From contig NZ_JAAGPR010000003.1 of assembly GCF_017104965.1 (NCBI RefSeq), forward strand, positions 1 through 64,000: DNA of 64,000 nucleotides. Direction: 5' to 3'. The translations under genes and the position numbers were made by a program. This document shows, in pieces, positions 26,901 to 35,667 of this stretch (position 1 is the first letter of the stretch; the number at the start of each line of letters is the position of its first letter). Origin of the DNA: Paraburkholderia sp. Ac-20340 (GTDB taxonomy: Bacteria > Pseudomonadota > Gammaproteobacteria > Burkholderiales > Burkholderiaceae). The notes under the pieces are model-generated. The model had not been told where the DNA came from. It worked only from the letters and a program-made list of their open reading frames with translations, and searched no databases.

Positions 26901-27411
26901 TCACCTGGCTCACGTGCTCGTAGCCGGCCAGCGTGAGCTGCGACTTGAGTTTCGCTTCGTCGAGCCGTTGGCCCTGGGTGAACGAAAACGTGTAGGCCGC
27001 GAGGAACGAGGCCGGCGGCATGCGGTAGAGCGCCGTGGTGGCGGGCACCAGCAGGATGTCGCAACGACCTTCGCCGAGATCGTGCAGCGTCGCCAGACGC
27101 TCCGACACCAGATCCTGGTGCGGCGAGAAGGTGTCGTACGGCAGCGTTTCCCAGTCGGGCAGCAGGCGCACGCGCGCGGCGGGCGCGAAGAACGGAATTT
27201 CCTGGGCGAGACGCTGGGCGTCCACAGCGCTCGCACAGATCACCGCGAGCAGCGGGGCGCCGGCGCTGTCGCGCGCGGCTTCGTGGTATCGGGCGATCAG
27301 GAGCGCATCGGACGAACCGTGCGTGCCGTCGAACGCATAGCGCTGCCCCGGCTTGACGACGGCGACCGGTGAAGCGGACGGGGACTTCGAGGATGCGGCG
27401 ATTTCGGACAT
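23926..27411 (-). CDS. mfd: Transcription-repair coupling factor
   Basis: A 1161-residue Mfd ATPase that removes RNA polymerase stalled at DNA lesions and recruits UvrA. In order: a UvrB-like N-terminal module (about 20-350), the RNA-polymerase-interacting domain (LKVGDPVVHAQHGIGRY and following, about 500-570), the RecG-like helicase with Walker A GDVGFGKTEVAL and DEEHRFG, translocation motif QLRGRVGRS, and the C-terminal TRCF domain with ERLSLYKRLAN. Length is normal. The start at 27411 (MSEIAASSK) is chosen over earlier in-frame codons, which lie in non-homologous sequence. Diverges from ispD. Confidence 0.97.
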   Translation of the reverse strand: MSEIAASSKSPSASPVAVVKPGQRYAFDGTHGSSDALLIARYHEAARDSAGAPLLAVICASAVDAQRLAQEIPFFAPAARVRLLPDWETLPYDTFSPHQDLVSERLATLHDLGEGRCDILLVPATTALYRMPPASFLAAYTFSFTQGQRLDEAKLKSQLTLAGYEHVSQVMRPGEYCVRGSLIDLFPMGSPLPYRIDLFDDQVDSIRAFDPDSQRSLYPVKEVRLLPGREFPFDEASRTAFRSRWREVFEGDPSRATIYKDIGNGVPSAGIEYYLPLFFEETATLFHYLPQNAQLVFSGDLDTSIRRFTADTRQRHNFLAHDRERPILEPQRLFLTDEDFFTLAKPFARLVLPAASAGGWATPLPTLAIDRHADDPLASLRGYLDTTKNRVLFAVESAGRRETIAQLLADNQLRPTSSDSFEDWLTGDERFTLGVAPLSTGFALPGESLTIITETELYGPLARRAGRRRQEQASNVDSMVRDLSELKVGDPVVHAQHGIGRYHGLVTMDLGEGDTEFLHLEYASASKLYVPVSQLHVISRYSGADPDSAPLHALGSGQWEKARRKAAQQIRDTAAELLNLYARRAAREGHAFALEPKDYVKFAESFGFEETPDQAAAIAAVIGDMTSGKPMDRLVCGDVGFGKTEVALRAAFIAVMGGKQVAILSPTTLLAEQHTQTFTDRFADWPVRIAELSRFKSAKEVSTAIQQINEGSVDIVIGTHKLLSSDVQFKRLGLVIIDEEHRFGVRQKEALKALRAEVDVLTLTATPIPRTLGMALEGLRDFSVIATAPQKRLAIKTFVRREEDSVIREAMLRELKRGGQVYFLHNEVETIENRRAMLEALVPEARIAVAHGQMHERELEAVMRDFVAQRANVLLCTTIIETGIDVPTANTILIHRSDKFGLAQLHQLRGRVGRSHHQAYAYLLVHDPQGLTKQAQRRLEAIQQMEELGAGFYLAMHDLEIRGTGEVLGDKQSGEIHEIGFQLYTDMLNDAVKALKDGREPDLNAPLAATTEINLHAPAILPADYCGDVQERLSLYKRLANCEHDDSIDGIQEELIDRFGKMPPQAHALIETHRLRLAAKPLGITKIDAGETVIGLQFVPNPPVDAMRIIEMVQKHKHVKLAGQDKLRIETRTPDLTVRVATVKETLRALGAPARANAPRA

Positions 27412-27679
27412 AGGGGCAACAGGTTGGCCTGGGCGAGGCGGGCGGCGCGCATCGTGGGATGCAGGCTCCGCGCGCACCGCCTGGGTGCATGCGATCCGCG
27501 CTGCAGGCGATTCAAGGCGATTCAGGGTGATTCCGTACGGCCGTTCGACAGGCCGCGGGGGCGCCCAGGGTTGGCCCAATACGCGAGTCGACCGGTGCTG
27601 CTTGCGGTCGTCGTGCGTGCGGGCAAAGGACCTATTATAAAATCCGTCCTTTACTTTGACTCATGCGGCTCGCGACACC

Positions 27680-28393
27680 GTGACCTCACGCCTATTTGCC
27701 CTGATTCCCTGCGCCGGTACCGGCAGCCGTTCGGGATCGATTCTGCCCAAACAATACCGTACGGTAGCGGGGCGCGATCTCCTGCACTATACGCTCGCGG
27801 CGTTCGACGCCTGCAGCGAATTCACCCAGACCCTGGTTGTCATTTCTCCCGACGATAACCACTTCGATGCGCGCCGTTTCAGCGGTTTGCGCTTCGCGGT
27901 GCGCCGCAACGGCGGGGCTTCGCGCCAGGCGTCGGTCTATAACGGACTGGTCGCGCTCGCCGAATTCGGCGCCAGCGACGACGACTGGGTGCTCGTGCAC
28001 GACGCCGCGCGCCCCGGCATCACGCCCGCGCTGATCCGCTCGCTCGTGGACGCGCTCAAGGACGACCCGGTCGGCGGCATCATGGCGCTGCCGGTGGCCG
28101 ACACGCTCAAGCGCGTCGCGCCGCATCACGTGCCGGGCGGCCCGCGTATCGAACGCACCGAATCGCGCGACGGCCTCTGGCAGGCCCAGACGCCGCAGAT
28201 GTTCCGCATCGGCATGCTGCGCGGCGCGATCGAACGCGCCCAGCAGGAAGGTCACGATCTCACCGACGAAGCCAGCGCGATCGAATGGCTCGGTCATTCG
28301 CCGCGTCTCGTGCAGGGCAGCCTGCGCAACTTCAAGGTGACGTACCCCGAAGATTTCGCGCTCGCCGAAGCGATTCTCGGCGCCGCGACCTGA
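27680..28393 (+). CDS. ispD: 2-C-methyl-D-erythritol 4-phosphate cytidylyltransferase
   Basis: A 237-residue MEP-pathway enzyme that joins CTP and methylerythritol phosphate. The nucleotide-binding start reads [13 protein letters not shown], with PKQY (about 26-29) next, VHDAARPG in the middle and [10 protein letters not shown] toward the end. The GTG at 27680 gives the family start (V/M)[12 protein letters not shown]; a TTG eight codons earlier is possible. No strong ribosome site is seen, and a TATTAT element lies 42 bases upstream, so the leader may be short. It precedes ispF by 50 bases, the usual pair. Confidence 0.95.
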   Translation: MTSRLFALIPCAGTGSRSGSILPKQYRTVAGRDLLHYTLAAFDACSEFTQTLVVISPDDNHFDARRFSGLRFAVRRNGGASRQASVYNGLVALAEFGASDDDWVLVHDAARPGITPALIRSLVDALKDDPVGGIMALPVADTLKRVAPHHVPGGPRIERTESRDGLWQAQTPQMFRIGMLRGAIERAQQEGHDLTDEASAIEWLGHSPRLVQGSLRNFKVTYPEDFALAEAILGAAT

Positions 28394-28443
28394 ACGCCCG
28401 ACAGCACAATCACCTCAGCACCACCCACACGGAAATCCCACAC

Positions 28444-28923
28444 ATGGACATCAGAATCGGACAAGGCTACGACGTGCACGCACTCGTCCCGGGACGCCCG
28501 CTCGTTATCGGCGGCGTGACGGTGCCCTACGACCGCGGGCTGCTCGGCCACTCGGACGCCGACGTGCTGCTGCACGCCATCACCGACGCATTGTTCGGCG
28601 CGGCCGCGCTGGGCGATATCGGCCGTCACTTCCCGGATACCGACAAGCAGTTCTACGGCGCCAACAGCCGCGTGCTGCTGCGCGAATGCCTGCGCCGCGT
28701 GGAAGAAGCCGGCTTCAAGCTGATCAACGTCGACAGCACCGTGATCGCCCAGGCGCCGAAGCTCGCACCGCATATCGACGCGATGCGCGCCGCGATTGCG
28801 GAAGACCTCAAGTTGCCGCTCGATCGTGTGAACGTGAAGGCAAAGACCAACGAGAAGCTGGGCTATCTCGGTCGCAGCGAAGGTATCGAAGCGCAGGCAG
28901 CGGTGCTGCTCACGCGCGAGTAA
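28444..28923 (+). CDS. ispF: 2-C-methyl-D-erythritol 2,4-cyclodiphosphate synthase
   Basis: A 159-residue trimeric enzyme of the MEP isoprenoid pathway. Zinc ligands are seen in GYDVHAL (Asp8, His10) and the later LLHAITDAL histidine. Substrate-binding parts are [17 protein letters not shown] and [11 protein letters not shown]. Length matches the family. The start at 28444 begins [12 protein letters not shown]. Two rho-independent hairpins follow, so ispD-ispF is probably a two-gene unit. Confidence 0.97.
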   Translation: MDIRIGQGYDVHALVPGRPLVIGGVTVPYDRGLLGHSDADVLLHAITDALFGAAALGDIGRHFPDTDKQFYGANSRVLLRECLRRVEEAGFKLINVDSTVIAQAPKLAPHIDAMRAAIAEDLKLPLDRVNVKAKTNEKLGYLGRSEGIEAQAAVLLTRE

Positions 28924-28936
28924 GAATGCGTTTTAG

Positions 28937-28956
28937 GCCCTGAAACAAGGGCTTTT
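28937..28956 (+). terminator. Short terminator after ispF
   Basis: Stem GCCCT / AGGGC (28937-28941 and 28948-28952) with loop GAAACA, followed by TTTTCTC, 13 bases past the ispF stop. Confidence 0.6.
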
Positions 28957-29052
28957 CTCAATCGACTAACGTGCGTTGAAAGCGCCGCGCAAACGGCGTG
29001 CCGCGAATGTATCGATTGATCCGCGCAGGCCGCGTGCCCGCTCGTACAACAG

Positions 29053-29090
29053 AGGCGGTGGTTGCAGATGCAATCACCGCCTTTGCTTTT
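29053..29090 (+). terminator. Second hairpin between ispF and the acyltransferase
   Basis: A long stem (GGCGGTGGTTGCA paired with TGCAATCACCGCC, one G-T pair, loop GA) is followed by TTTGCTTTT. It reads as a rightward terminator about 65 bases before the acyltransferase start, so that gene must have its promoter within or after it, or be read through. Confidence 0.65.
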
Positions 29091-29154
29091 CTTGCCGATT
29101 TATTTCCGTTTTTGTCACCGTATCCTGAACGCGTATCCGGAAGCGGAAAGGGCA

Positions 29155-30294
29155 ATGACGGGACTCGAAAGACGCGTGAAAGGCCTCGACGGTCTCCGGG
29201 CGCTGGCAGTGATGCTGGTGTTCCTCTCGCACAAGGCGCACGTCGACGCGATCGACGCGGGCAAGATCGGCGTATGGCTGTTCTTCCTGATCAGCGGCTA
29301 TCTGATCATCGGCGAGCTGCATCGTAATCGCGCGCGCGTGGAGCAGCAGGGCGCGCGTCGCGATGCGGTGCTCTATGTGTTCTACGTCAAGCGCGCGCTG
29401 CGCATCTTCCCGGTGTATTACCTGCTGCTGATCGCGCTGACGATCGCGCATGCGTGGTTCTATCAACGCGATGTCGAGCTTGGGCTGGCCTGGCATTTCG
29501 CATTCCTGTCCAATTTCTGGATCGGTATCGTGCATGACGGCTGGCCGGGAACGGTCTCGCATTTCTGGAGCCTCGCGGTCGAGCAGCAGTTCTATCTGAT
29601 CGCGCCATTCGCGCTGCTTTTCACGCGTGCGTCGCGGCATCTGGGGATTTGCATCGGCATGATCTGTGCGGCGGCGCTGGCGCATCTTGCGCTCTACGCG
29701 AGCGGCGCCATCGAACCGCTCGTCTACGCGTTCTCGCCGTGGAATTTCGCCTTGCTCGCGCTCGGCGGCGCATTGGCGATTGGCGGCGAGCGCGTGCAGG
29801 TGAGGGGGCATTTACCTGCCGCGCTGTGGTGCGGGCTGGCGTTCGCGTGTCTGGGCGTGTTTGCGTTCGCGCGCGCCGATTGCCTGAGCTGCGAAGCGAC
29901 CCAGCGCGCCGTGCTGCCCGGTTTGCTCGATATCGGCCTCGCGCTTTCGCTGGGCGCGGTATTTTTGTGGATCGTGCGCCGCCAGGACAGCGCGCTGGTG
30001 ACGGCGCTCGAAGTGCGGCCGCTCGCGTATCTGGGCACCATCAGCTATGGCTTCTATCTGTTCCACAACCTCGTGCCGTCTAAGCTGGGCGATGCGCCCG
30101 CGCTTTACACGCGTCTGCATGTGCCCGGGTTCGCTCAGGACCTGCTGCCGCTCGTGCTGCAATTCGCGCTGGCCGTGCTGCTCGCGCATCTGTCCTGGCA
30201 ACTGCTCGAAAAGCGCGTGCTGGAATGGAAAGCGCCGCTCACGACGGCGATCCGCAACCGCCTGCCCGCGCGTACCGCGGCCGGGCAGACCTGA
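29155..30294 (+). CDS. Membrane acyltransferase (acyltransferase-3 / OafA family)
   Basis: A 379-residue integral membrane protein with about ten hydrophobic helices. The N-terminal KGLDGLRALAVMLVFLSHKA contains the Arg and catalytic-type His of acyltransferase-3 enzymes. FWSLAVEQQFYL (about 140-151) is the second family signature, and GTISYGFYLFHN lies near the C-terminus. Members O-acetylate or acylate surface sugars such as O-antigen or exopolysaccharide; the substrate here is unknown and no sugar cluster adjoins. The start at 29155 has an AAGGG site. Convergent with the peroxiredoxin gene (17-base gap). Confidence 0.88.
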   Translation: MTGLERRVKGLDGLRALAVMLVFLSHKAHVDAIDAGKIGVWLFFLISGYLIIGELHRNRARVEQQGARRDAVLYVFYVKRALRIFPVYYLLLIALTIAHAWFYQRDVELGLAWHFAFLSNFWIGIVHDGWPGTVSHFWSLAVEQQFYLIAPFALLFTRASRHLGICIGMICAAALAHLALYASGAIEPLVYAFSPWNFALLALGGALAIGGERVQVRGHLPAALWCGLAFACLGVFAFARADCLSCEATQRAVLPGLLDIGLALSLGAVFLWIVRRQDSALVTALEVRPLAYLGTISYGFYLFHNLVPSKLGDAPALYTRLHVPGFAQDLLPLVLQFALAVLLAHLSWQLLEKRVLEWKAPLTTAIRNRLPARTAAGQT

Positions 30295-30311
30295 GTGCTC
30301 CGCGATGAAAC

Positions 30312-30860
30312 TCAGAACGTGGCGCCGCCGACTTCTCTGCCGCCCGGACACAGCTCGCCGGTTTGCAGCCCGTCGAGCACGCGTAGCACTTCGGCTGCGC
30401 TGCGCCCCACGTTGAGACTGTTCACGGACACGTGCTGGATCGTGTTGTCGGGATCGACGATAAAGGTCGCCCGCAGCGCCACGCCGGCTTCCTTGTCGCG
30501 AATGCCGAGTTGGTCGATCAGCTCGCCTTTTACGTCGCCGAACGAGTAGTGGTTCAGGCGGTCGAGTTCCCGGTTCTCGCGCCGCCACGCGAGCTTCACG
30601 TACTCGTTATCGCAACTGCCGCCCATCAGCACCGCGTCGCGGTCTTCGAACTCCTTGTGCAACTGCGCGAACGCGACGATCTCGGTCGGGCAGACCACCG
30701 TGAAATCCTTCGGATAGAAGTAGATCACCTTCCACTTGTCCGAGAAGGTCTGCTCGGTGATTTCGATAAAAGCCGATTCGCCGTTTTCTTCAGGATGATT
30801 GAAGCCGGGCTTCGCGGCGGTGACGGTGAAAGCTGCCAGTTTGTCGCCCACGGTTTTCAT
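30312..30860 (-). CDS. 2-Cys peroxiredoxin (AhpC-like)
   Basis: A 182-residue typical 2-Cys peroxiredoxin that reduces hydrogen peroxide and organic or nitrogenous peroxides. The peroxidatic Cys57 lies in DFTVVCPTEI with Thr54, the downstream Arg is present (LRATFIVDP), and the resolving Cys is near residue 171 in GELCPGG. It is shorter at the C-terminus than E. coli AhpC. No ahpF or ahpD is adjacent, so the electron donor is not evident. The start at 30860 (MKTVGDK) matches the family; the upstream open frame is not homologous. Confidence 0.92.
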   Translation of the reverse strand: MKTVGDKLAAFTVTAAKPGFNHPEENGESAFIEITEQTFSDKWKVIYFYPKDFTVVCPTEIVAFAQLHKEFEDRDAVLMGGSCDNEYVKLAWRRENRELDRLNHYSFGDVKGELIDQLGIRDKEAGVALRATFIVDPDNTIQHVSVNSLNVGRSAAEVLRVLDGLQTGELCPGGREVGGATF

Positions 30861-31005
30861 GGCGTCGCTCCTTGAAGACGTGCCGGATGCGCGCCCCGTG
30901 CGCGCACGATTTCGCTTCGATTGTGGCAGGGGACGGCGACGCACGCCGCGAGCCTGCACGGCGGCGTGGTCAACTTCAAGGAGGGGAACGCTAACTCAGA
31001 CGGAC

Positions 31006-32355
31006 TCAGGCGCCTTTGGCGAGCGGAAACTCGATGGTCACTTCCAGACCCGGGCCAGGCGCCCGGTTGCGCAGGCGCAGCGCGCCGCGATAACGGCCCA
31101 CCAGACGCTGCACGATCGCCATGCCCAGACCCGTACCGTTGGCCTGCGTACGGGCGCTGTCGACGCGATAGAACGGCCGCGTGACGAGCGCAAGCTGGTC
31201 CTCGGGAATGCCGGGGCCTTCGTCGACGACGGAAAGCTCCACGCGCGAATGCGAGACGCGCGTTTCCAGCATGATGTGAGGAATGCCGTCCGACTCGCTC
31301 GCACCGTATTTGCGCGCGTTTTCGAGCAGATTGCCGACGATGCGGCGCACGTCGGTGTCATCGGCTTCGATGACCGCCGTGGGCGCGAGGCGCGTGATCA
31401 GGCGCACGCCGTCTTCGGTCGCCATACGCGCGGCCATTTCGCTGGCGATCACCGAAAGATCGACGCGCTCGGGCATACGCTGCACCGGCCGCGCGTAGTC
31501 CAGGAAGCGGCCGATGATCATGTCCATCTGCTCGATGTCGTCGACCATCGCATCCTTGGTCGCCTGATCGGACGGACTCATCTCGGTTTCCAGCCGCAGC
31601 CGCGCGAGCGGCGTGCGCAGATCGTGCGAGATGCCCGCGAGCATCAGCGCGCGGTCGGCCTCGAGTTGATCGAGGTCGCGCACCATCTGGTTGAACGAGC
31701 GATTGGTTTCGGCGGCCACGCCCATGCCGCTTTCGGGCAGTTGCGCGGGCGACTGCCCCGAACCCACCATGCGCGCGGACATGGCCAGACGCGCGAACGG
31801 CCGGTTCACGAGACTCGTGATGAAGGCCGCGCCGAACAGCGAGAGCGCGAGCGCGGAGACGCCCCATCCGACCCACTGCAGGCCCGTGACGTTATCGAGC
31901 TGGTCGCGGTCGAGCGCGACCCAGTAATCGTCGTCGTCGATCTTGAAGCTGATCCACACGCCCGGAATGTCGTTCACGGACTGCGCGATGACGGTGTCGT
32001 CGCCAAGCCGCCCGCGAATGTCGTGTTCAATCAGACGATTGAGCGATTCGTCGGGCTGGAGCTTGTACTTGTCGGTGGTTTCGCGCGGGTAGACGCGCAC
32101 GCCTTCGTTGCTCTCCAGATCCTGCAGCAGCGCGCGGCGCAGATCGGGATCGGAATAGAGCAGGGCCGTGCGCGTGAGCTTGACGACCGCGACGAGCTGA
32201 AGCGCCACGCGCTGCGCGCGCGGCTCCCGCTCGATCACACGAAAGCTCTGGAACCACGCCGCGAGGCTGACCGCGATAAGCAGCGCGATCAGCAGGAAGG
32301 TGCGCCAGAACAGATCGCCGAACGCGAGCGTGAGCAAACGCCGGTCAATCCGCAT
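31006..32355 (-). CDS. risS: EnvZ/RisS-type sensor histidine kinase
   Basis: A 449-residue inner-membrane kinase. Transmembrane helices lie at about 16-36 and 160-183, enclosing a periplasmic domain of about 125 residues. A HAMP domain (RPFARLAMSARMVGSG) and HisKA with His244 (AGISHDLRTPL) follow, then a HATPase with NLLENARKYG, DEGPGIP and GTGLGMA. The EnvZ-like start (LFWRTFLLIALLIAVSLAAW) and the upstream OmpR-type partner identify the pair. In Burkholderia and Bordetella it is called RisSA and responds to osmotic or other envelope conditions. The gap to the regulator is 70 bases. Confidence 0.9.
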   Translation of the reverse strand: MRIDRRLLTLAFGDLFWRTFLLIALLIAVSLAAWFQSFRVIEREPRAQRVALQLVAVVKLTRTALLYSDPDLRRALLQDLESNEGVRVYPRETTDKYKLQPDESLNRLIEHDIRGRLGDDTVIAQSVNDIPGVWISFKIDDDDYWVALDRDQLDNVTGLQWVGWGVSALALSLFGAAFITSLVNRPFARLAMSARMVGSGQSPAQLPESGMGVAAETNRSFNQMVRDLDQLEADRALMLAGISHDLRTPLARLRLETEMSPSDQATKDAMVDDIEQMDMIIGRFLDYARPVQRMPERVDLSVIASEMAARMATEDGVRLITRLAPTAVIEADDTDVRRIVGNLLENARKYGASESDGIPHIMLETRVSHSRVELSVVDEGPGIPEDQLALVTRPFYRVDSARTQANGTGLGMAIVQRLVGRYRGALRLRNRAPGPGLEVTIEFPLAKGA

Positions 32356-32425
32356 GAACCCTTCCCGTCAACAGTGGCAGTGCGGGACTACAGACACCTC
32401 GAGACACCATCAGGCCCATCCAGGA

Positions 32426-33160
32426 TCAGGCGGCGCCGTCGGGGATGAACACGTAGCCGAGGCCCCAGACCGTCTGGATGAAACGCGGGCTGCCCGGGTC
32501 CGGCTCGATCAGCTTGCGTAGACGCGAAATCTGCACGTCCAGGCTGCGATCGAACACTTCGTATTCGCGCCCGCGCGCAAGCTCCATGAGCTTTTCACGC
32601 GAAAGCGGCTGACGCGGATGACGCGCGAACACCTTGAGCACCGAGAATTCGCCCGTGGTGAGCGGAATTTCCTGGCCGGCCTTGGTGAGCGTGCGGGTGG
32701 CGAGATTCAGCGCGAATTCGCCGAACTCGAACACCTCGGTGGTTTCCGACGGTGCGCCCGGCAGCTCGGACGGCGCCTGGCGGCGCAGCACGGCATGAAT
32801 ACGCGCGACCAGCTCGCGCGGATTGAAGGGCTTCGGAAGGTAGTCGTCGGCGCCCATTTCGAGGCCCACGATGCGATCCACATCTTCGCCCTTGGCGGTG
32901 AGCATGATGATGGGCGTGCGGTCGTTGCTGCCGCGCAGGCGGCGGCAGATCGACAGACCGTCTTCGCCTGGCAGCATCAGATCGAGCACCAGCAGGTCGA
33001 AACGTTCGCGCACCCACAGCTTGTTCATGGCGGGTGCATTTTCTGCGACGTAGACGTTGAAGCCCTGCTCGCCGAGGTAGCGGCGCAGCAGGTCGCGCAG
33101 TCGCGGGTCGTCGTCGACAACGAGGATTTTGGACGGGTTCTTGGTTTCCATGCCTGGCAT
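32426..33160 (-). CDS. risA: OmpR/RisA-type response regulator
   Basis: A 244-residue OmpR-family regulator. The receiver has phosphoacceptor Asp60 (LLVLDLMLPG) with the acidic pair in VVDDDPR and Lys in YLPKPF. The winged-helix output (about 145-240) contains RSLDVQISRLRKLIEPDP and the terminal IQTVWGLGYVFIPDG. METKNPSKILVVDDD at 33151 is an alternative start three codons in. It precedes and is probably cotranscribed with the sensor kinase gene. Known targets in relatives include porins and virulence genes; none can be inferred from this window. Confidence 0.93.
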   Translation of the reverse strand: MPGMETKNPSKILVVDDDPRLRDLLRRYLGEQGFNVYVAENAPAMNKLWVRERFDLLVLDLMLPGEDGLSICRRLRGSNDRTPIIMLTAKGEDVDRIVGLEMGADDYLPKPFNPRELVARIHAVLRRQAPSELPGAPSETTEVFEFGEFALNLATRTLTKAGQEIPLTTGEFSVLKVFARHPRQPLSREKLMELARGREYEVFDRSLDVQISRLRKLIEPDPGSPRFIQTVWGLGYVFIPDGAA

Positions 33161-33389
33161 CTTAGCGCGATTGAGTTACGGTGCGAGATCGCACACTTTA
33201 TCGGGTTACAGTCAGTTACAAAATTTACCCGCCCTGTGCCACGGCATCAAGCACTGACGGATAGACTTCTTTACGTTTAGCGGCCATTCGGTGGATACTT
33301 CATTCGATTTTCGAACCAGTGCCCGTGTCAGAGCCGGGTCCACATGTATTCGAGGTAGCCGTTTGCCGCGTCAAGAAGGGAAAAAAACG

Positions 33390-33713
33390 ATGGGAGGGGT
33401 CGGCCCGACAATGCGCCATACCGTGATCGCACTGGCGCTGGCCAGCGGCGTCGTGGTGGCATTGGAAGCGGCGCCTGTCCATGCCCAGACCTTCGCCGAC
33501 GGCCCTCATGCGGGCAGCCGCTACGCGGGCAGGCCGCCGATCCGGCGCGTGCGCAACGATCAGCCGCCACGTCCTGCTTCTGACCTCAACCAGCGTACCG
33601 TCGTTCCCCCCGATCTCGACGAACGTCGTCGTGACGGTCATATGACGCCAGATGAGCGCCGCCTTCTGCGCCAGCACATCGAAGACGCCGTGCGCGAGCT
33701 CTACAAGCGCTGA
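33390..33713 (+). CDS. Small exported protein of unknown function
   Basis: A 107-residue protein with a Sec signal (MRHTVIALALASGVVVALEA, likely cut after VHA near residue 33). The mature part is basic and Pro/Arg-rich (GRPPIRRVRNDQPPR). It ends in a helical segment MTPDERRLLRQHIEDAVRELYKR-like motif (written in part: TPDERRLLRQHI at about residue 86) seen at the end of several small Burkholderia periplasmic proteins. An AAGGG ribosome site precedes ATG 33390, and ATG 33411 is an alternative. Function unknown. It follows the divergently placed OmpR gene by 229 bases. Confidence 0.7.
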   Translation: MGGVGPTMRHTVIALALASGVVVALEAAPVHAQTFADGPHAGSRYAGRPPIRRVRNDQPPRPASDLNQRTVVPPDLDERRRDGHMTPDERRLLRQHIEDAVRELYKR

Positions 33714-33978
33714 GCCAACACCACGTCGCTCCCCGGTGTGTCGTTCGATGCACTTGCGCTTCTTGCGTTTCTCGCGTTTCATTTCCCCGCCTTACCTTTA
33801 TTTTCCTTCCCGCTGCACCGTCCTGCTGCGCTTGCGCGCTTCAGCCAGCTCTAACGCCTGGCGGCAGAGAAAAATTCCGTTTCAATTGCGCGGTCAACAA
33901 GTGCGCTGTGCGGCCCGTTAAGTCGATACCTCCATCCATCACGGATGCGCGATCGGCTCGTGCGCTCCTTTCGATCCC

Positions 33979-35583
33979 ATGTGTGCCATGAAACGGTTCA
34001 TGCGGTTTTTGCCAGAAGCGTTGCCGGAAACGACCGCAGGCCTGGTCGCGCTCGCTTCCACGCTTGGCACGTTGTCGCGAAGTGCCTCGGCAGAAGACGC
34101 GCCGAAGCCTCACCGCTCGCCTCACCGCGCCGCGGCCGCCGAAACAGCATCCGATGCCGATCTGCTGGACGCCGACGACGCCACGCATCTGCTCCTGCGC
34201 ACCGGCTTTGCTCCGGCGCCGGGCGAGATCGCGCCATACGTCGGGCTCACGCGCGCGCAGGCAGTCGCGCAGGTGTTATCGACGGGACGCACCGAAGCAC
34301 TCACGCCACTGCCGGGCTGGACCGGCGACGCGCTCCTGACCCGCGAGCAACGCAAAGCGCTGACACCCGACCAGCGCCGCGACGAGCAACGCACGCGCGG
34401 CCAGCATTACGACGACCTGCGCGCCTGGTGGATGCACGAAATCCTCACGACGCTATCGCCGCTCACCGAGCGCATGACGCTCTTCTGGCACAACCATTTC
34501 ACATCGGGACAGGACAAGGTTCCCGAGCCGCAGATGATGGCGCAGCAAAATGCGCTCCTGAGGCGTCACGCGCTCGGCAGTTTTTCGGCGATGCTGCATG
34601 ACGTGGCGAAAGATCCGGCGATGCTGCTCTATCTCGATGGCGCCAGCAATCGCAAGGGCAAGCCCAACGAAAACTTCGCGCGCGAGGTGATGGAGCTTTT
34701 TACACTCGGCGAAGGGCAGTACTCGCAGCAGGACGTTTCCGAAGCGGCGCGCGCCTACACGGGCTGGGGCGTGGACCCGGATACCGGACGTTTCGACTGG
34801 CGCGCGCCGCAGCACGACGATGGTGTGAAGACCGTGCTCGGCCACACCGGTTCGTTCGACGGCGATGCGGTGCTCGACATTCTGCTGGGCGAGCCACAGA
34901 CCGCGCGTTTCGTATCGGCGAAACTATGGCGCGAATTCGTTGCCGACACGCCCGATCCCGTGCAACTCGATACCGTGGCGACGCGTTTTCGCGCGAGCGG
35001 CTACGACATCAAGGCGGCGCTGGCTGCGCTGCTGGTGACGCCCGCGTTCTGGGACGAACGCAATCGCGGCGTGCTGGTGAGTTCGCCGGTTGAATTCATC
35101 GCGGGCACCGTGCGCCGCTTCGACGTCGCGTATGCCAACACGATGCCTTTCGTGCGTACTTCGGCATCGCTCGGCGAGAACCTGTTTTATCCGCCGAATG
35201 TGAAAGGCTGGCCCGGCGGCGCTGCGTGGATCAACAGTTCGACGCTGCTTGCGCGCAAGCAGTTTGTCGAGCAACTGTTTCGCGCGACCGAAGCAGGGCG
35301 TCCGGCTGCGCATGCTGCGATGTCGAAGGCTTCTGCAACGTTGCCGGCAAGCGGCGCAACGAAGACGCCCGCGCGGCCGATGCAAGGCGGCATGCGTTTC
35401 GATCTGGATGGCTGGCTCGGTCATTTCGGTTTGACCGCCGATGCCAGGCCGTCGCTCTCGGCGCAGTTGCAGATGCAGCATGCGGTATTGCCGCTTGCGC
35501 CTGTCGATGCGATTGCAGCAGGCAGTAGCGCCGAGGCGTATCTCCAGGCACTCCTGATGGACCCCGTGTATCAGCTCAAATAA
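33979..35583 (+). CDS. DUF1800 domain protein, exported
   Basis: A 534-residue protein with an atypical N-terminal export signal (about 1-38, ending SRSASA) and the DUF1800 fold. Family markers are LRTGFAPAPGEI, WWMHEILT, ERMTLFWHNHFTSGQ (about 170-184), YLDGASNRKGKPNENFAREVMELFTLG-like core (motif around 230-255), YTGWGVDPDTG and NVKGWPGG. DUF1800 genes are nearly always followed by a DUF1501 gene, as here. The pair is exported, and its biochemical function is not established. ATG 33979 and 33988 are both possible starts. Its stop codon lies inside a 14-bp tandem duplication. Confidence 0.88.
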   Translation: MCAMKRFMRFLPEALPETTAGLVALASTLGTLSRSASAEDAPKPHRSPHRAAAAETASDADLLDADDATHLLLRTGFAPAPGEIAPYVGLTRAQAVAQVLSTGRTEALTPLPGWTGDALLTREQRKALTPDQRRDEQRTRGQHYDDLRAWWMHEILTTLSPLTERMTLFWHNHFTSGQDKVPEPQMMAQQNALLRRHALGSFSAMLHDVAKDPAMLLYLDGASNRKGKPNENFAREVMELFTLGEGQYSQQDVSEAARAYTGWGVDPDTGRFDWRAPQHDDGVKTVLGHTGSFDGDAVLDILLGEPQTARFVSAKLWREFVADTPDPVQLDTVATRFRASGYDIKAALAALLVTPAFWDERNRGVLVSSPVEFIAGTVRRFDVAYANTMPFVRTSASLGENLFYPPNVKGWPGGAAWINSSTLLARKQFVEQLFRATEAGRPAAHAAMSKASATLPASGATKTPARPMQGGMRFDLDGWLGHFGLTADARPSLSAQLQMQHAVLPLAPVDAIAAGSSAEAYLQALLMDPVYQLK

Positions 35584-35599
35584 GCCAGCTCAAATAAGC
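35572..35599. repeat. 14-bp tandem duplication spanning the DUF1800 stop codon
   Basis: CAGCTCAAATAAGC occurs at 35572-35585 and again, identically, at 35586-35599. The first copy contains the final codons and the TAA; the second repeats them as untranslated sequence. Confidence 0.95.
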
Positions 35600-35667
35600 G
35601 TGCATGCGATGATCACACTATTCACGACACGGGCGGCGCGCGCCGCATCGATTGAACGAGGCATGGC

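Noticed and set aside
24058..27372. A very long open frame on the + strand opposite mfd (over 1100 codons), and similar long antisense frames opposite asmA, rimO and fetAB
   Set aside because: High third-position GC keeps the complementary frames open. Their translations are Arg/His/Ala-rich without family motifs, while the opposite strand encodes clear conserved proteins.
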